Source: Streptomyces gelaticus (lineage in GTDB: Bacteria; Actinomycetota; Actinomycetes; Streptomycetales; Streptomycetaceae). Taken from it: a stretch of DNA of 64,000 nucleotides. A model generated the notes under the pieces. That model saw only the letters and a program-made list of their open reading frames with translations. It did not search any database and was not told the DNA's origin. The stretch covers positions 248,001 through 312,000 of the forward strand of contig NZ_BMTF01000003.1 in the NCBI RefSeq assembly GCF_014649535.1. The letters are read 5' to 3'. Every line of letters starts with the position of its first letter. Positions within the stretch are counted from its first letter, which is position 1. Below, one piece after another: positions 42,894-52,305 of the stretch. The position numbers and the translations under genes were made by a program.

Positions 42894-44966
42894 GTGGCGA
42901 ATGCGGAACACAGTGTGCGCACGGACGTGGCGACGGGGGCGAGGACCGGGACCGCCCGAGCCCTGCTCTGGCTGGTTGTGGCCGCTCTGGCCGTCCGGCA
43001 GATGGCGGCGGTGCCGAGAGAGCCGCCGGGCGAACGGCTCACCGATCTGGAGACCTGGATCGGCGAGAACGGGGTCCTGCATGTGACGGGCTCGCTGTAC
43101 GACAGCGACCGGTTCGCCGGTACCCCCTTCGCCGGCCTGGTGCTGAAACCGCTGACCCGTACCGCCGAACAGAGCCTGGGCATCGCCTGGACCTTCGGCT
43201 CACTGCTGCTCGTCGCCGCGCTGGGCGTCGTCGCCGCCCGCGCGCTGCCGGGACCGGTCTCCCGCCGTACCGCGCTGCCGGCCGCGCCCGTCGCGATCAG
43301 CCTGTTGATGCTCTCGCTGCCGGTCCGCAACGCGTTGCACCTGGGGCAGACCAGCATCCTGCCGGTCCTGCTGGTGCTGCTGGGCTGTTTCGCGGTCCGC
43401 GGGGAACGCGCCCCGGGCATCCTGATCGGCCTGGCGGCCGCGCTCCAGCCGACCGTGCTGCTCTTCGCCGTACTGCTGTGGCTGACCGGGCGCCGGCCGG
43501 CCGCGGTGACCGGTGGCGCCGTGTTCGCCGCCTGCACCGCGCTCGCCTGGGCCGTGATGCCGGGCGACTCGTGGACGTACTGGGTGCACCACGTCGCGGG
43601 AACCGGGCTCGGCGGCAACGCGGACAGCCTCGCCAACCAGTCCCTGCACGGCGCCCTGCTCCGCTTCGGGCTCACGGGCCCGCTGGAGATCGCGCTCTTC
43701 GGGGTGCTGGCGGCCGCCGTCTGCTTCTTCGGACTGCGTCGCGCCGCACGGTACGCGGGGGACGGGCAGCTGCTTCTCGCCGTCGCCGTGACCGGCTGCG
43801 TCGCCGTCGCCGTCTCGCCGACCGCCTGGCGGTACCAGCTGCTGTGGGTGCTGCTCGCCGTGGTCGGCCGGGTCGGCAAGCGGGCCTGTGACCGGCTGGT
43901 CTGGCCCGCGGTCGTGGTCCTGGTGCTCACCCTTCCGGGGGACATGCTGCTGCCGAACATCGAGGCGGTCTTCCCCGTACGCGACAACGTGCTGCTGATC
44001 GCCGCGCTCGCCGCGGCCTGCGCCGTGCCGTTCCTGCCGCGCACCTCGGAGTACTGGGAGCACCCGATCCCCACGGGCCACGCCGCCCCCGCCCCGGGCC
44101 GCTGGAGCCGCATTCCGCTGCTGCCGTTCTGGCGGCGGGCGCTGAGCCGGCCCAATCTGTTGCTGGAACTGCTCCTGATCAGGGTCGTGTACTCCGCGTA
44201 CGCCCATGTCCGGCTCGCGGCCACGGCCGGCCGTGCCACCGCCGAGCACCACGGCCGCCGGATCCGCTCCATCGAGCAGTGGCTGCACATCGACATCGAA
44301 CATCGGGTCAATCACGCGGTCGTGGACATCGGCCGGCTGCGGGGTTTCTTCGACCACTACTACACGACGTTCCACTTCATCGTGCCGATGGCGATCCTCG
44401 GAGTGCTCTACGTACGGCGCCCCGCGGACTACCGCTGGGCCCGCAGCACCCTCGGCTTCGCCACCCTGCTCGCGCTGGTCGGCTTCTGGCTCTACCCCCT
44501 GGCCCCGCCGCGCCTGATGCCGGGGCTCGGCTTCATCGACACGGTCCACGGCGTCCAGGACTTCGCGAAGCCGGACTACGGAAGCCTGACCGCGGTGACC
44601 AATCAGTACGCGGCGATGCCCTCACTGCACTTCGGCTGGTCGCTCTGGTGCGGGGTGGTCGCCGTCATGCTGGCCCCGAAGGCGTGGATGAAGGCGCTGG
44701 GGCTGCTGCACCCGCTCTTCACGGTCTTCGCGATCATCGCCACGGCCAATCACTGGGTGCTGGACGCGGTGGGGGGAGCGGTCGTGGTCGCGCTCGGCTT
44801 CGGGCTCACCCATGTGCTGGCCGGACCACGGAGGCTGCGGCCGGTGACCGTACCGGCGGCGGCCGAGCCGCGGGGCGCTCCGGAACCGCGGGGCGACCTG
44901 GAGCTGTCGGCACCGGTGCCGGAACCGAGATCGACGGACGAGGCGCTGGGCAGCAAGCAGCTCTGA
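42894..44966 (+). CDS. Fused GT87 mannosyltransferase-like and PAP2 protein
   Basis: This is a 690-residue integral membrane protein in two halves. Residues 1-390 resemble a GT87 polyprenol-phosphate-dependent glycosyltransferase (PimE-like): GLVLKPLTRTAEQSLGIAWT, RNALHLGQTSILPVLLVLL, and about ten hydrophobic segments. Residues 430-650 are a PAP2 domain of the inositolphosphotransferase type, with YYTTFHFIVPMAIL, the PSLH motif in YAAMPSLHFGWSLW, and the HxxxD motif in ANHWVLDAVGG. It may transfer or remove lipid-linked sugar phosphates on the outer membrane face. The GTG at 42894 is chosen because GGGAGGG lies 11 bases upstream. Confidence 0.88.
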   Translation: MANAEHSVRTDVATGARTGTARALLWLVVAALAVRQMAAVPREPPGERLTDLETWIGENGVLHVTGSLYDSDRFAGTPFAGLVLKPLTRTAEQSLGIAWTFGSLLLVAALGVVAARALPGPVSRRTALPAAPVAISLLMLSLPVRNALHLGQTSILPVLLVLLGCFAVRGERAPGILIGLAAALQPTVLLFAVLLWLTGRRPAAVTGGAVFAACTALAWAVMPGDSWTYWVHHVAGTGLGGNADSLANQSLHGALLRFGLTGPLEIALFGVLAAAVCFFGLRRAARYAGDGQLLLAVAVTGCVAVAVSPTAWRYQLLWVLLAVVGRVGKRACDRLVWPAVVVLVLTLPGDMLLPNIEAVFPVRDNVLLIAALAAACAVPFLPRTSEYWEHPIPTGHAAPAPGRWSRIPLLPFWRRALSRPNLLLELLLIRVVYSAYAHVRLAATAGRATAEHHGRRIRSIEQWLHIDIEHRVNHAVVDIGRLRGFFDHYYTTFHFIVPMAILGVLYVRRPADYRWARSTLGFATLLALVGFWLYPLAPPRLMPGLGFIDTVHGVQDFAKPDYGSLTAVTNQYAAMPSLHFGWSLWCGVVAVMLAPKAWMKALGLLHPLFTVFAIIATANHWVLDAVGGAVVVALGFGLTHVLAGPRRLRPVTVPAAAEPRGAPEPRGDLELSAPVPEPRSTDEALGSKQL

Positions 44967-44979
44967 GAACACGAAGGGG

Positions 44980-45024
44980 CCGAAGGGGTGCCGGGACGAA
45001 CACCTCGTTCCGGCACCCCTTCGG
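44980..45024. terminator. Bidirectional terminator, GT87-PAP2/AEC
   Basis: A 20-bp stem runs from CCGAAGGGGTGCCGG (44980-44994) through 44999 and pairs with 45005-45024, with one G-T, around a 5-nt loop. It lies 13 bp after the fusion gene stop and 69 bp before the convergent AEC stop. Confidence 0.88.
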
Positions 45025-45093
45025 CGTGGATCGCCGCCTGACCAGCATCCGCCCTCCGGCCCCGGTCCGCCACTCGAACGGCTCAGAGCCTTC

Positions 45094-46119
45094 TCAGGAG
45101 CCGGTCGCCCCGAGCGCCCATGTGGCGAGTGAGAGCGTCGCCATGGAGACCACTGTCGAGGCCACCACCGCATTGCGGGCCGGCCGGGTGTCCAGTTTGT
45201 ACTGCTGGGCGTAGATGAAGGCGTTCTGAGCGGTCGGCAGCGCCGAGCAGAGCACCACGGCCAGGAGCTGGTGCTCCGGCAGATGCAGCAGCGGACCGCC
45301 GACCGCGAACGCGATCAGGGGCTGGAGCAGTGTCTTCAGCGCGACCGTCACGGCGACTTCGGCACGCGCCGTGCGCCCCGCGCCCTCCGTACGCACAGGC
45401 TGTGCCGTGTTCGGCGCGAGCTCTGTCGAACCCGCTGCGGCCGGGCGGGCGTTCAGGGAAATCCCCAGCGTGATCAGGGCCGTCGGCACGGCGGCGGCGC
45501 CGAGCAGGTCGCAGGAGTGGGCGAGCACGTGCGGCAGCCGCAGTCCGAGCGCGGACACGGCCACCCCGAGCAACGAGGCCATGATGACAGGGTTGCGGAC
45601 CGGCATGGTCAGCATCCGCCGGAACACCACCGCCTTCCCGGACCCCGACCGCGCCCCCGCCGCCGTCGGTCCCGTGCCTGTCCCCGTGTCCAGCAGCGTC
45701 AGGATCACCGGGGAGACCAACAGGACCTGGAACAGGATGATCTGGGCGACGAACGAGGCGTCACCGAGCACCTGTACCGCCACCGGAATGCCGAGGTTGG
45801 CGGAGTTGACGTAACCCGACGTCATGCTGCCGATCGCCCGGTCGGCCGTGCCCCGTCCGAAGAGCCGGCCGGCCGCCAGGAACCCGAGAACGCAGACCAG
45901 TACGGTACCCGCGGCGAACGCCACCATCGATGAGTTGGCGAAGGAGTCCAGCCGTGCACCGGACACCATGGTGAACAGGGCGGCGGGCATGGCCACATGG
46001 AAGACGAACCGGCCGAGCACGGCCTCCGCGCGATCGCCCAGCAGACCGCTGCGGCCGACCGCGTAGCCGGTCGCGGTGAGCATCCAGATGGGGGCGAAGG
46101 CGGAGAGCAGGGCGTGCAT
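45094..46119 (-). CDS. AEC family transporter
   Basis: This is a 341-residue membrane protein of the auxin efflux carrier family. Two inverted five-helix halves are visible: MHALLSAFAPIWMLTATGYA, FVFHVAMPAALFTMVSG, SGYVNSANLGIPVAVQVLGD with the conserved Asn-Pro discontinuous helix, and in the second half PVRNPVIMASLLGVAV, AAVPTALITLGISL and CSALPTAQNAFIYAQQY. Bacterial members export malate or other carboxylates. A poorly conserved hydrophilic loop (residues 230-255) is normal. The ATG at 46119 fits family length; the frame continues upstream but without helices. Confidence 0.9.
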   Translation of the reverse strand: MHALLSAFAPIWMLTATGYAVGRSGLLGDRAEAVLGRFVFHVAMPAALFTMVSGARLDSFANSSMVAFAAGTVLVCVLGFLAAGRLFGRGTADRAIGSMTSGYVNSANLGIPVAVQVLGDASFVAQIILFQVLLVSPVILTLLDTGTGTGPTAAGARSGSGKAVVFRRMLTMPVRNPVIMASLLGVAVSALGLRLPHVLAHSCDLLGAAAVPTALITLGISLNARPAAAGSTELAPNTAQPVRTEGAGRTARAEVAVTVALKTLLQPLIAFAVGGPLLHLPEHQLLAVVLCSALPTAQNAFIYAQQYKLDTRPARNAVVASTVVSMATLSLATWALGATGS

Positions 46120-46232
46120 GCCGCCATGATCCCCGCGCCGTTGTGCGTCTCCCGCGCGGGGGTTCGGCGGCGGGGCGGGGTGCCGGGCACCGGATACGGA
46201 CGGCGAGGACCGGGGCGTGAGGAAGGAGACCC

Positions 46233-46312
46233 CCCGCCGTCCGAGACGAGTTCCCGCCGTCCGAGGCGAGCCCTCGTCACCCGTGGCGAGCCCCCGCCGT
46301 CCGGAACCGACG
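46233..46312. repeat. Four 20-bp tandem repeats
   Basis: Four imperfect 20-bp units begin at 46233, 46253, 46273 and 46293, with consensus CCCGCCGTCCGAGGCGAGCC. Units 1 and 2 differ at three positions; unit 3 is most diverged. They lie seven bases past the P450 stop on the minus strand. No coding or terminator role is evident. Confidence 0.75.
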
Positions 46313-46319
46313 GCGGCGG

Positions 46320-47570
46320 TCAGCGCTTGGCGGTGCCGACCTGGAGCTGCTTGATGCCATTGAGCCACGCCGAGCGCAACCGCCGCGGATCGCCGACCAG
46401 CCGCAGGTCGGGCAGTACGTCGGCGATCGCGTTGAAGATCAGGTTGATCTCCATCACGGCAAGGGACTTGCCGAGGCAGAAGTGCGGACCGCCGCCGCCG
46501 AAGCCGAGGTGGGGATTGGGATCGCGCGAGATGTCGAAGCTCTCCGGGCTTTCGAAGACCTCGGGGTCGTTGTTGGCCGACGAGTAGAACAGCCCGACCC
46601 GGTCCCCCTTCTTGATCTGCTGCCCGCCCAGTTCGGTGTCCTGGGCGGCGGTCCGCTGGAAGGAGACCACAGGGGTGGCCCAGCGGACGATCTCCTCGGC
46701 GGTCGTCTCCGGGCGCTCGCGCTTGTAGAGCTCCCACTGATCGGGGTGGGTGAGGAAGGCGTGCATGCCGTGGCTGATGGCGTTACGGGTGGTCTCGTTC
46801 CCGGCGACGGCCAGCAGGATCACGAAGAAGCCGAACTCGTCGGAGGAGAGGTTCCCTTCGCCCTCCGCGGCGACCAGCTGGGAGACGATGTCCTTGGCCG
46901 GGCACTCCTTGCGGGCGGCGGCCAGATTCATCGAGTACGAGACGATCTCCATGGCCGCCTCGGTGCCGGCCTCCTCGGTGATCGCGTACTCGGGATCGTC
47001 GTACGCCGCCATCTTGTTGGACCAGTCGAAGATCTTGGCCCGGTCCTCCTGCGGTACGCCGATGAGTTCCGCGATGGCCTGGAGCGGCAGCTCGACGGCG
47101 ATATTGGTGACGAAGTCGAACGAGCCGTCCTCATCGGCGGCGGCGAGCGCGGTCTCGACGATCGAGCGGGCGCGGTTGCGCAGGGCCTGTTCCAGCGAGC
47201 GCACCGCCCGGGGGGTGAAGCCCCGCTGGACGATCTGGCGGACCCTGGTGTGCTCGGGCGGGTCCATGTTCAGCATGATCAGTTTCTGGACCTCGATCTG
47301 GTCCCGGCTGATCGACTCGTTGAAGCGGATGACCGCGGTGTTGGTGTGGGAGGAGAACAGCTCCGGGTGGGTGGAGACGTACTTGACGTCCGCGTGCCGG
47401 GTGACGACCCAGTAGCCCTCGTCGTCGAAACCGGAGACACCGGCCGGCTGGGGGCACCACCAGACAGGTGCGGTCTGCCGCATCTGTGCGAACTCCGGGT
47501 GCGGAATGCGGGCTTGGAGCAGATCGGGATCGGTGAAGTCGAACCCTTCGGGCAGATGGGGGCAGGGCAT
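46320..47570 (-). CDS. Cytochrome P450, CYP125-like (steroid side-chain oxidase type)
   Basis: This is a 416-residue class I bacterial P450. The I-helix motif is AVAGNETTRNAISHGM. The ExxR helix is AEEIVRWATP. The heme loop is GFGGGGPHFCLG with C365 as axial ligand. The long match pattern HPDQWELYKRERPET, then FQRTAAQDTELGGQQIKKGD, and the end RLRSAWLNGIKQLQV is close to mycobacterial CYP125/CYP142, which oxidise the terminal side-chain carbon of cholesterol and cholestenone. The substrate here is inferred as a sterol or branched lipid. It needs a ferredoxin; a 3Fe-4S one lies at 60778. A KstR-like box lies in its promoter. Confidence 0.9.
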   Translation of the reverse strand: MPCPHLPEGFDFTDPDLLQARIPHPEFAQMRQTAPVWWCPQPAGVSGFDDEGYWVVTRHADVKYVSTHPELFSSHTNTAVIRFNESISRDQIEVQKLIMLNMDPPEHTRVRQIVQRGFTPRAVRSLEQALRNRARSIVETALAAADEDGSFDFVTNIAVELPLQAIAELIGVPQEDRAKIFDWSNKMAAYDDPEYAITEEAGTEAAMEIVSYSMNLAAARKECPAKDIVSQLVAAEGEGNLSSDEFGFFVILLAVAGNETTRNAISHGMHAFLTHPDQWELYKRERPETTAEEIVRWATPVVSFQRTAAQDTELGGQQIKKGDRVGLFYSSANNDPEVFESPESFDISRDPNPHLGFGGGGPHFCLGKSLAVMEINLIFNAIADVLPDLRLVGDPRRLRSAWLNGIKQLQVGTAKR

Positions 47571-47636
47571 CGGCAGCTCCAGGTCGGTCCGAGGGCCGCC
47601 CGGACGTTGCCTGACGACCCATCAGATGTTGACGGA

Positions 47637-47665
47637 AAGGTAGTAACGAGTTCTACAACTGGCAA
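47637..47665 (-). promoter_or_regulatory. P450 promoter with KstR-like box in spacer
   Basis: On the minus strand, TTGCCA (47665-47660) and TACCTT (47642-47637) are 17 bp apart, 67 bp upstream of the P450 ATG. The spacer holds TAGAACTCGTTACT (47655-47642), matching the KstR consensus TnnAACnnGTTnnA at 7 of 8 fixed positions. Binding there would block RNA polymerase. Confidence 0.6.
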
Positions 47666-47741
47666 GAGTGGCGGTCCGTTCTGTTGCATGAAGGGTGAGT
47701 GTGGCCGGCATGAAGCGGTATGCAAGGAGCGTGCAGCACTC

Positions 47742-47770
47742 TTGCGTACCGGGGGTAAGCCTCATAAGAC
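47742..47770 (+). promoter_or_regulatory. Probable thiolase promoter
   Basis: TTGCGT (47742-47747) and TAAGAC (47765-47770) are 17 bp apart. The 22-bp palindrome at 47778-47799 begins seven bases after the -10 element, covering the expected start of transcription. Confidence 0.45.
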
Positions 47771-47776
47771 TGCTAA

Positions 47777-49021
<1,245 letters not shown>

Positions 49022-49123
49022 GGGACAGGTTCGCCCCCCGTCCCGGGGGTGTTGCCAGGTGCACCCCGGGCCGGGGGCCCACGCCGATACCGGCGCGGCG
49101 CCCGGCCGCCTAGCGTCGGCGCC

Positions 49124-50410
49124 ATGCAAAACGACAACAGCCTTACAGGACAGCAGACTTCGCGCACGGGCCGGCGCATCGCCCGCCGGGCGACGGCCGC
49201 CGCCGCGGTGCTGGTCCTGGCCGCGCTCGGCGTCGCGCCCGCCGTGGCCCAGCAGCCCGTCGGGGCGCCCGGGGCACGGCACTCGGACACCGCGCACGGC
49301 AGAGGCACCCTGCTGGGCATCACCCCCGTGGCCGACCTCGATCGCGCGGACGTCGCCCGCTTCCTCGCCGCGGGCGGCATGGACACCGGCACCGTCCGGC
49401 ACGGACTGCGGGCCTACCGCCTCACCTACCGCACCGTCACCCCGCAGGGCGCTCCCACCACCGCGACCGGCCTCCTCGCCCTCCCCAAGGGCGGGCCCCA
49501 CCGGCTCGACCTGGTCTCCGACACCCACGGCACCATGGCCCACCGCGACTACGCACCGTCCGTCGGCGAGGACTTCGGCCGCTTCGCCCCGTACCTGCAC
49601 GCCTCGGCGGGCCGTGCCGTCGCCGCGCCCGACTACCTGGGTCTCGGCAAGGGCCCCGGGCGCCACCCGTACATGGACACCAAGTCCTCCGTCACCGCCA
49701 CCGTCGACATGCTGAGGGCCGCACGCACCGCCGCCCGGCGCCTGGACCGGCCGCTCACCGGCGATGTGTACGCCAGTGGCTTCTCCCAGGGCGGCCAGGT
49801 CGCGATGGCCCTGGGCAAGGCCCTCGGCAACGGCGTGGACCGGCACTTCACGCTCCGGGCCCTCGCCCCCGTATCGGGCCCCTACGACATCGAACACGCG
49901 GAGATGCCCGCACTGTTCGACGGCAGGGTCAACGACACCAGCGCCGTCTTCTACATCTCGTACTACCTCACAGCGCAGAGCAGACTGCACCCGCTCTACA
50001 AGGACCCCTCCGAGGCGTTCTCGAAGCCGTACGCCGCCATCGTGGACGACCTCTTCGACACCGGCCACACCGAGGAGGAGATCATCCCGGCCCTGCCCGC
50101 GACGCTGAAGGAACTGCTCACCGACGACTACTACCGCCGGCTCCAGCACCCCACCGGGGGCCTGCTGGACGCGGCGCGCGCCCAGGACGGCAACTGCGCC
50201 TGGAAGCCGCAGGTTCCGGTACGGCTCTACTCCTCGTCCGGTGACACCGATGTCCCGATCGCCAACGCCCGCCACTGCGCCGCCGATCTGGCCGCCCGGG
50301 GCGTCGAGGCCCCGGTGGTCGACCAGGGCGGGGCCGACCACAACACCACGTACATGAAGTCGGGTCCGCAGATCGTCCGTTGGTTCGATGCGGTGGCCGC
50401 GCGGCGCTGA
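49124..50410 (+). CDS. Secreted lipase/alpha-beta hydrolase
   Basis: This is a 428-residue exported hydrolase. The N-terminal signal has a double-Arg region (TGRRIARRATAAAAVLVLAA), so Sec or Tat export is possible, with cleavage near AVAQQP. The alpha/beta core shows DLVSDTHGTM (oxyanion region), RAVAAPDYLGLGKGPGRHP, and the nucleophile elbow YASGFSQGGQVAMAL with Ser in GFSQG. The acid is probably in SSSGDTDVPIA, and the His in GGADHNTTYM. This is the secretory lipase/esterase layout of Streptomyces. It stands alone and ends at a bidirectional terminator. Confidence 0.88.
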   Translation: MQNDNSLTGQQTSRTGRRIARRATAAAAVLVLAALGVAPAVAQQPVGAPGARHSDTAHGRGTLLGITPVADLDRADVARFLAAGGMDTGTVRHGLRAYRLTYRTVTPQGAPTTATGLLALPKGGPHRLDLVSDTHGTMAHRDYAPSVGEDFGRFAPYLHASAGRAVAAPDYLGLGKGPGRHPYMDTKSSVTATVDMLRAARTAARRLDRPLTGDVYASGFSQGGQVAMALGKALGNGVDRHFTLRALAPVSGPYDIEHAEMPALFDGRVNDTSAVFYISYYLTAQSRLHPLYKDPSEAFSKPYAAIVDDLFDTGHTEEEIIPALPATLKELLTDDYYRRLQHPTGGLLDAARAQDGNCAWKPQVPVRLYSSSGDTDVPIANARHCAADLAARGVEAPVVDQGGADHNTTYMKSGPQIVRWFDAVAARR

Positions 50411-50445
50411 GCGCGGCGGGCCCGTGGGCGGGAGAAACGGGGGAA

Positions 50446-50469
50446 CCCCGGCCGGCCCTCCGGCCGGGG
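50446..50469. terminator. Bidirectional terminator, lipase/hypothetical
   Basis: A perfect 10-bp stem, CCCCGGCCGG (50446-50455), pairs with 50460-50469 around a CCCT loop. It lies between convergent stops at 50410 and 50501. Confidence 0.8.
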
Positions 50470-50500
50470 CCGTGTCACCCGGGCGACGGGGGCGCCTTCC

Positions 50501-51259
50501 TCAGTACGGCACGTGCGTGGGGAAGGTCGCGGTGGGGCTGAACAGCGCCGCGTAACCCTCTTCGCGGCGGTGCCGCCCGGACCGGTTCACGTCCGCGACC
50601 GGGTTCGTGAGTGTGAGCAGCCCGTCGTTGGCGAGTTCCTGTACGCGCATCAGCAGGGTGCGTACCTCCAGGCCGAGTTCGGCGGCCACCGTCTGCAGAT
50701 CGAGACCGGACTCCCAGCTCCACAGCAGCACGGAGTCCATGCTCGGCGACCAGTAGACGGTGTGCTCCACCTCGGGCGGCGGTGCCGGCGCGGGGATGTA
50801 GGCCAGTGTCCCCGTCGTGGCCGGGGCCGGTGCCGAAACCGGGGGTGCAGCCGGGGGCGCAACCGGTGGCGGCGCGGGCTGCGGCGCTTCGGGCGGGGGT
50901 GGAGGGGTCTTGTCGACGGGGCGCGCAGCGGCGTTCTCCGGCGCGGCGGCAGGCTCGCCCGCCGATTTGCCCGCGGTCGACGAGGACCGGCTCAGGAGCT
51001 TCTCGGCGAGGGACCGGGCGTCGGTGCGGCCCACGGTGCGTCGTGCCAACCGCACTTCGCGCTCGTTCAGGCCCATCAGGTCCGCGATCGATCCGTCGTC
51101 TCCGACGGTGACGGCGAAGGCGGCCAGCGTTCTGGCCCGCTCCGCCTGCATTTCGTCCAGCAACGCCTGTGCACGGCGCATACGTTCGTCGCTGGCGCAA
51201 AAAGCTTCCGCCAGGACGGTGTTCCGCTCCCAGAAGTCTCGTGGTTCCACGAGATTCAC
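50501..51259 (-). CDS. Hypothetical protein with C-terminal winged-helix-like region
   Basis: This is a 252-residue soluble protein in three parts. The N-terminal helical domain (VEPRDFWERNTVLAEAFCA, MRRAQALLDEMQAERARTLA) contains a putative helix-turn-helix (TVGDDGSIADLMGLNEREVR, ARRTVGR). A Pro-rich linker (about residues 125-185) follows. The C-terminus (MDSVLLWSWESGLDLQTVAA, LGLEVRTLLMRVQELANDGL) looks like a winged helix. Two DNA-binding-like modules suggest a regulator, but I know no experiment. The GTG at 51259 fits the conserved start; a TTG at 51337 is also open. AT-rich sequence at 51310-51360 is the likely promoter. Confidence 0.7.
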   Translation of the reverse strand: MNLVEPRDFWERNTVLAEAFCASDERMRRAQALLDEMQAERARTLAAFAVTVGDDGSIADLMGLNEREVRLARRTVGRTDARSLAEKLLSRSSSTAGKSAGEPAAAPENAAARPVDKTPPPPPEAPQPAPPPVAPPAAPPVSAPAPATTGTLAYIPAPAPPPEVEHTVYWSPSMDSVLLWSWESGLDLQTVAAELGLEVRTLLMRVQELANDGLLTLTNPVADVNRSGRHRREEGYAALFSPTATFPTHVPY

Positions 51260-51413
51260 AACGCGCCGGTGGCCGCCGGGAACGGATGGATGAGCCGAAT
51301 GCGCCTGGATGGACCAATGAGTAATTAAGTTGGCCAAGTGATATCAAGTGTCCTATTCGCTCGCGCGGGTGGTTGAATGCGGATTTCGCGTACGGATGTG
51401 GACACGGGCACGG

Positions 51414-51444
51414 CGAGGGTCCCGACCGGAGGCCGGGACCCTCG
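51414..51444 (-). terminator. Terminator of the cobalamin ECF operon
   Basis: A perfect 11-bp stem, CGAGGGTCCCG (51414-51424), pairs with 51434-51444 around a 9-nt loop. It begins 27 bp past the S-component stop on the minus strand. Confidence 0.82.
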
Positions 51445-51471
51445 TACCGGAATCCGGAAGTGTCGGAGCCC

Positions 51472-52305
51472 TCACTCGCGAGGAGCGTCGAATGTGACCT
51501 GGGCCTCGAAGTTGGCGCGGCGGGTGGCCCGGCGCAGCGCCTTCAGCAGCGCCGGGCCGACCGTCAGCGTCAGCACCGCGGTGAGCACGGCCCGGCCCAG
51601 GTCCCAGCCGAGCGAGGTGGCCGCGCAGTACGCGAGGAAGCGGACCAGGTTGTCGGCCAGCGGATCGCCCGGGTGGAAGGCGATGCCCGAGCCGAGGCCG
51701 GGCACGATCGTCCAGCCGTACAGGTTCATCACCGTGCCGTACGCGAACGACGCCACGAACCCGAACCCCGCCAGCATCAGCAGCTCGGCCCGCCCGCGCA
51801 GCCGGTCCGGGCCCGGCAGCAGGCCCGCGCCCATCGCGAACCAGCCCATCGCCAGCATCTGGAACGGCATCCACGGCCCCACCCCGCCGGTGAGCAGCGC
51901 CGAGGCGAACATGGTCACCGAACCGAGCACGAAGCCGAAGCCGGGCCCGAGCACCCGGCCGCTCAGCACCATCAGGAAGAACATCGGCTCCAGCCCCGCC
52001 GTGCCCGCCCCCAGTGGGCGCAGGGCAGCGCCGACCGCGGCCAGCACCCCCAGCATCGCCACGGCCTTGGCGTCCAGACCGGAGTCCGCGATCATCGCGA
52101 CGACCACCCCGACCAGCAGCGGCAGCAGCGCGGCGAACAGCCACGGCGCGTCCTGCAAGTGCGCCGGGTCGGCGCCGGGGCCGGCCAGCAGCGGCCAGCC
52201 GAACGCGACCACACCGATGGCGCTGACCAGGACGAGCGCGGCGATCGCGCGCGGCCCGAGCCGTACCGGCCGCACCTGGCGCCCGCCCACGACGCGCCCG
52301 CTCAC
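51472..52305 (-). CDS. ECF transporter S component (inferred cobalamin-specific)
   Basis: This is a 277-residue substrate-binding membrane subunit of an energy-coupling-factor importer. Six or more helices are visible, with the S-component signature GVLAAVGAALRPLG and GLEPMFFLMVLSGRVLGPGF (the AxxxA-like coupling helix), and GPWMPFQMLAMGWFAMGAGL. The GTG at 52305 overlaps the upstream ATPase stop (GTGA, 52302-52305), so it is translationally coupled. Cobalamin specificity is inferred from the riboswitch at the head of the operon and from the CbrT-like layout; it is not visible in the sequence. It is the last gene before the terminator. Confidence 0.88.
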   Translation of the reverse strand: MSGRVVGGRQVRPVRLGPRAIAALVLVSAIGVVAFGWPLLAGPGADPAHLQDAPWLFAALLPLLVGVVVAMIADSGLDAKAVAMLGVLAAVGAALRPLGAGTAGLEPMFFLMVLSGRVLGPGFGFVLGSVTMFASALLTGGVGPWMPFQMLAMGWFAMGAGLLPGPDRLRGRAELLMLAGFGFVASFAYGTVMNLYGWTIVPGLGSGIAFHPGDPLADNLVRFLAYCAATSLGWDLGRAVLTAVLTLTVGPALLKALRRATRRANFEAQVTFDAPRE

